From the NCBI GenBank assembly GCA_947653505.1, contig CANTHI010000309.1, positions 1 through 5,137 of the forward strand: 5,137 nucleotides of DNA. Reading direction: 5' to 3'. The DNA is from an uncultured Eubacterium sp. GTDB lineage: Bacteria > Bacillota_A > Clostridia > Lachnospirales > Lachnospiraceae. Positions 5,072-5,137 of the stretch are shown here, one piece after another (positions within the stretch are counted from its first letter, which is position 1; every line of letters starts with the position of its first letter). The notes under the pieces were generated by a model that was not told the DNA's origin, did no database searches, and saw only the letters and a program-made list of their open reading frames with translations. A program made the position numbers and the translations under genes.

Positions 5072-5137
5072 TAACCATCATATTTTTTTACAATTTATTC
5101 AGGATATTACCAGATTTCGTTAAAAAACCTTGCATCT

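Larger units (their letters stand above)
4845..5137. other. AT-rich intergenic and leader region upstream of the kinase
   Basis: No coding frame is convincing on either strand here. The region holds the inverted repeats, the possible promoter and A/T runs described separately. The next gene to the right is outside the window, so I cannot tell whether the operon starts here or continues from further upstream. Confidence 0.6.

Overview
The window is a minus-strand gene cluster that reads from right to left. It encodes a bacterial Ser/Thr phosphorylation module: a protein kinase, a PP2C phosphatase, an FHA phosphothreonine-reader protein and a membrane protein cut by the left edge. Strong AAGGAG/GGAGG-type ribosome binding sites, intermediate GC and the FHA-family style (VGWVVCLKGKNIGRDYRL, then FVPLC) suggest a Firmicute, most likely a clostridial gut-type organism such as a Lachnospiraceae member. 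That assignment is inferred from resemblance, not from a database search.

Layout, in transcription order. Bases 5137-4836 are an AT-rich intergenic and leader region with several inverted repeats and a possible promoter. Bases 4835-3492 encode a kinase with an N-terminal zinc ribbon and a C-terminal FHA domain. Its stop codon overlaps the start of the PP2C phosphatase (3492-2125) as TAATG. The first 190 residues of the phosphatase are mostly about twelve copies of an 11-residue repeat. After a 56-base gap comes a zinc-ribbon/FHA protein starting at 2068. Its frame runs on to 1130 as an implausible Arg/Phe/Trp-rich tail. A second frame, offset by one base and ending at 673, encodes a far more believable continuation: eight 12-residue acidic repeats, an acidic Trp-rich stretch and a C-terminal membrane helix. 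The gene is therefore broken by a one-base frameshift, or carries a sequencing error, or is recoded. The repeat phase places the event between about 1375 and 1338. Finally, a gene starting at 643 runs off the left edge. It has a strong ribosome binding site, 214 visible residues and a membrane helix beginning at the cut.

Likely joint function. The kinase phosphorylates threonines on partners, FHA domains on the kinase and on the tail-anchored protein read the marks, and PP2C removes them. The FHA protein carries two TQS(F/Y) sites ahead of its FHA domain, one next to an acidic run, which resembles the GarA/OdhI arrangement in which a phosphorylated N-terminal threonine is bound by the protein's own FHA domain. 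The logic also parallels the PpkA/PppA/Fha threonine-phosphorylation pathway of type VI secretion. In Firmicutes, similar kinase/PP2C/FHA sets are found near type VII (WXG100/EssC) secretion loci, but no secretion gene lies in this window, so that link is only a hypothesis. All substantial open frames on the plus strand are shadows of these genes.
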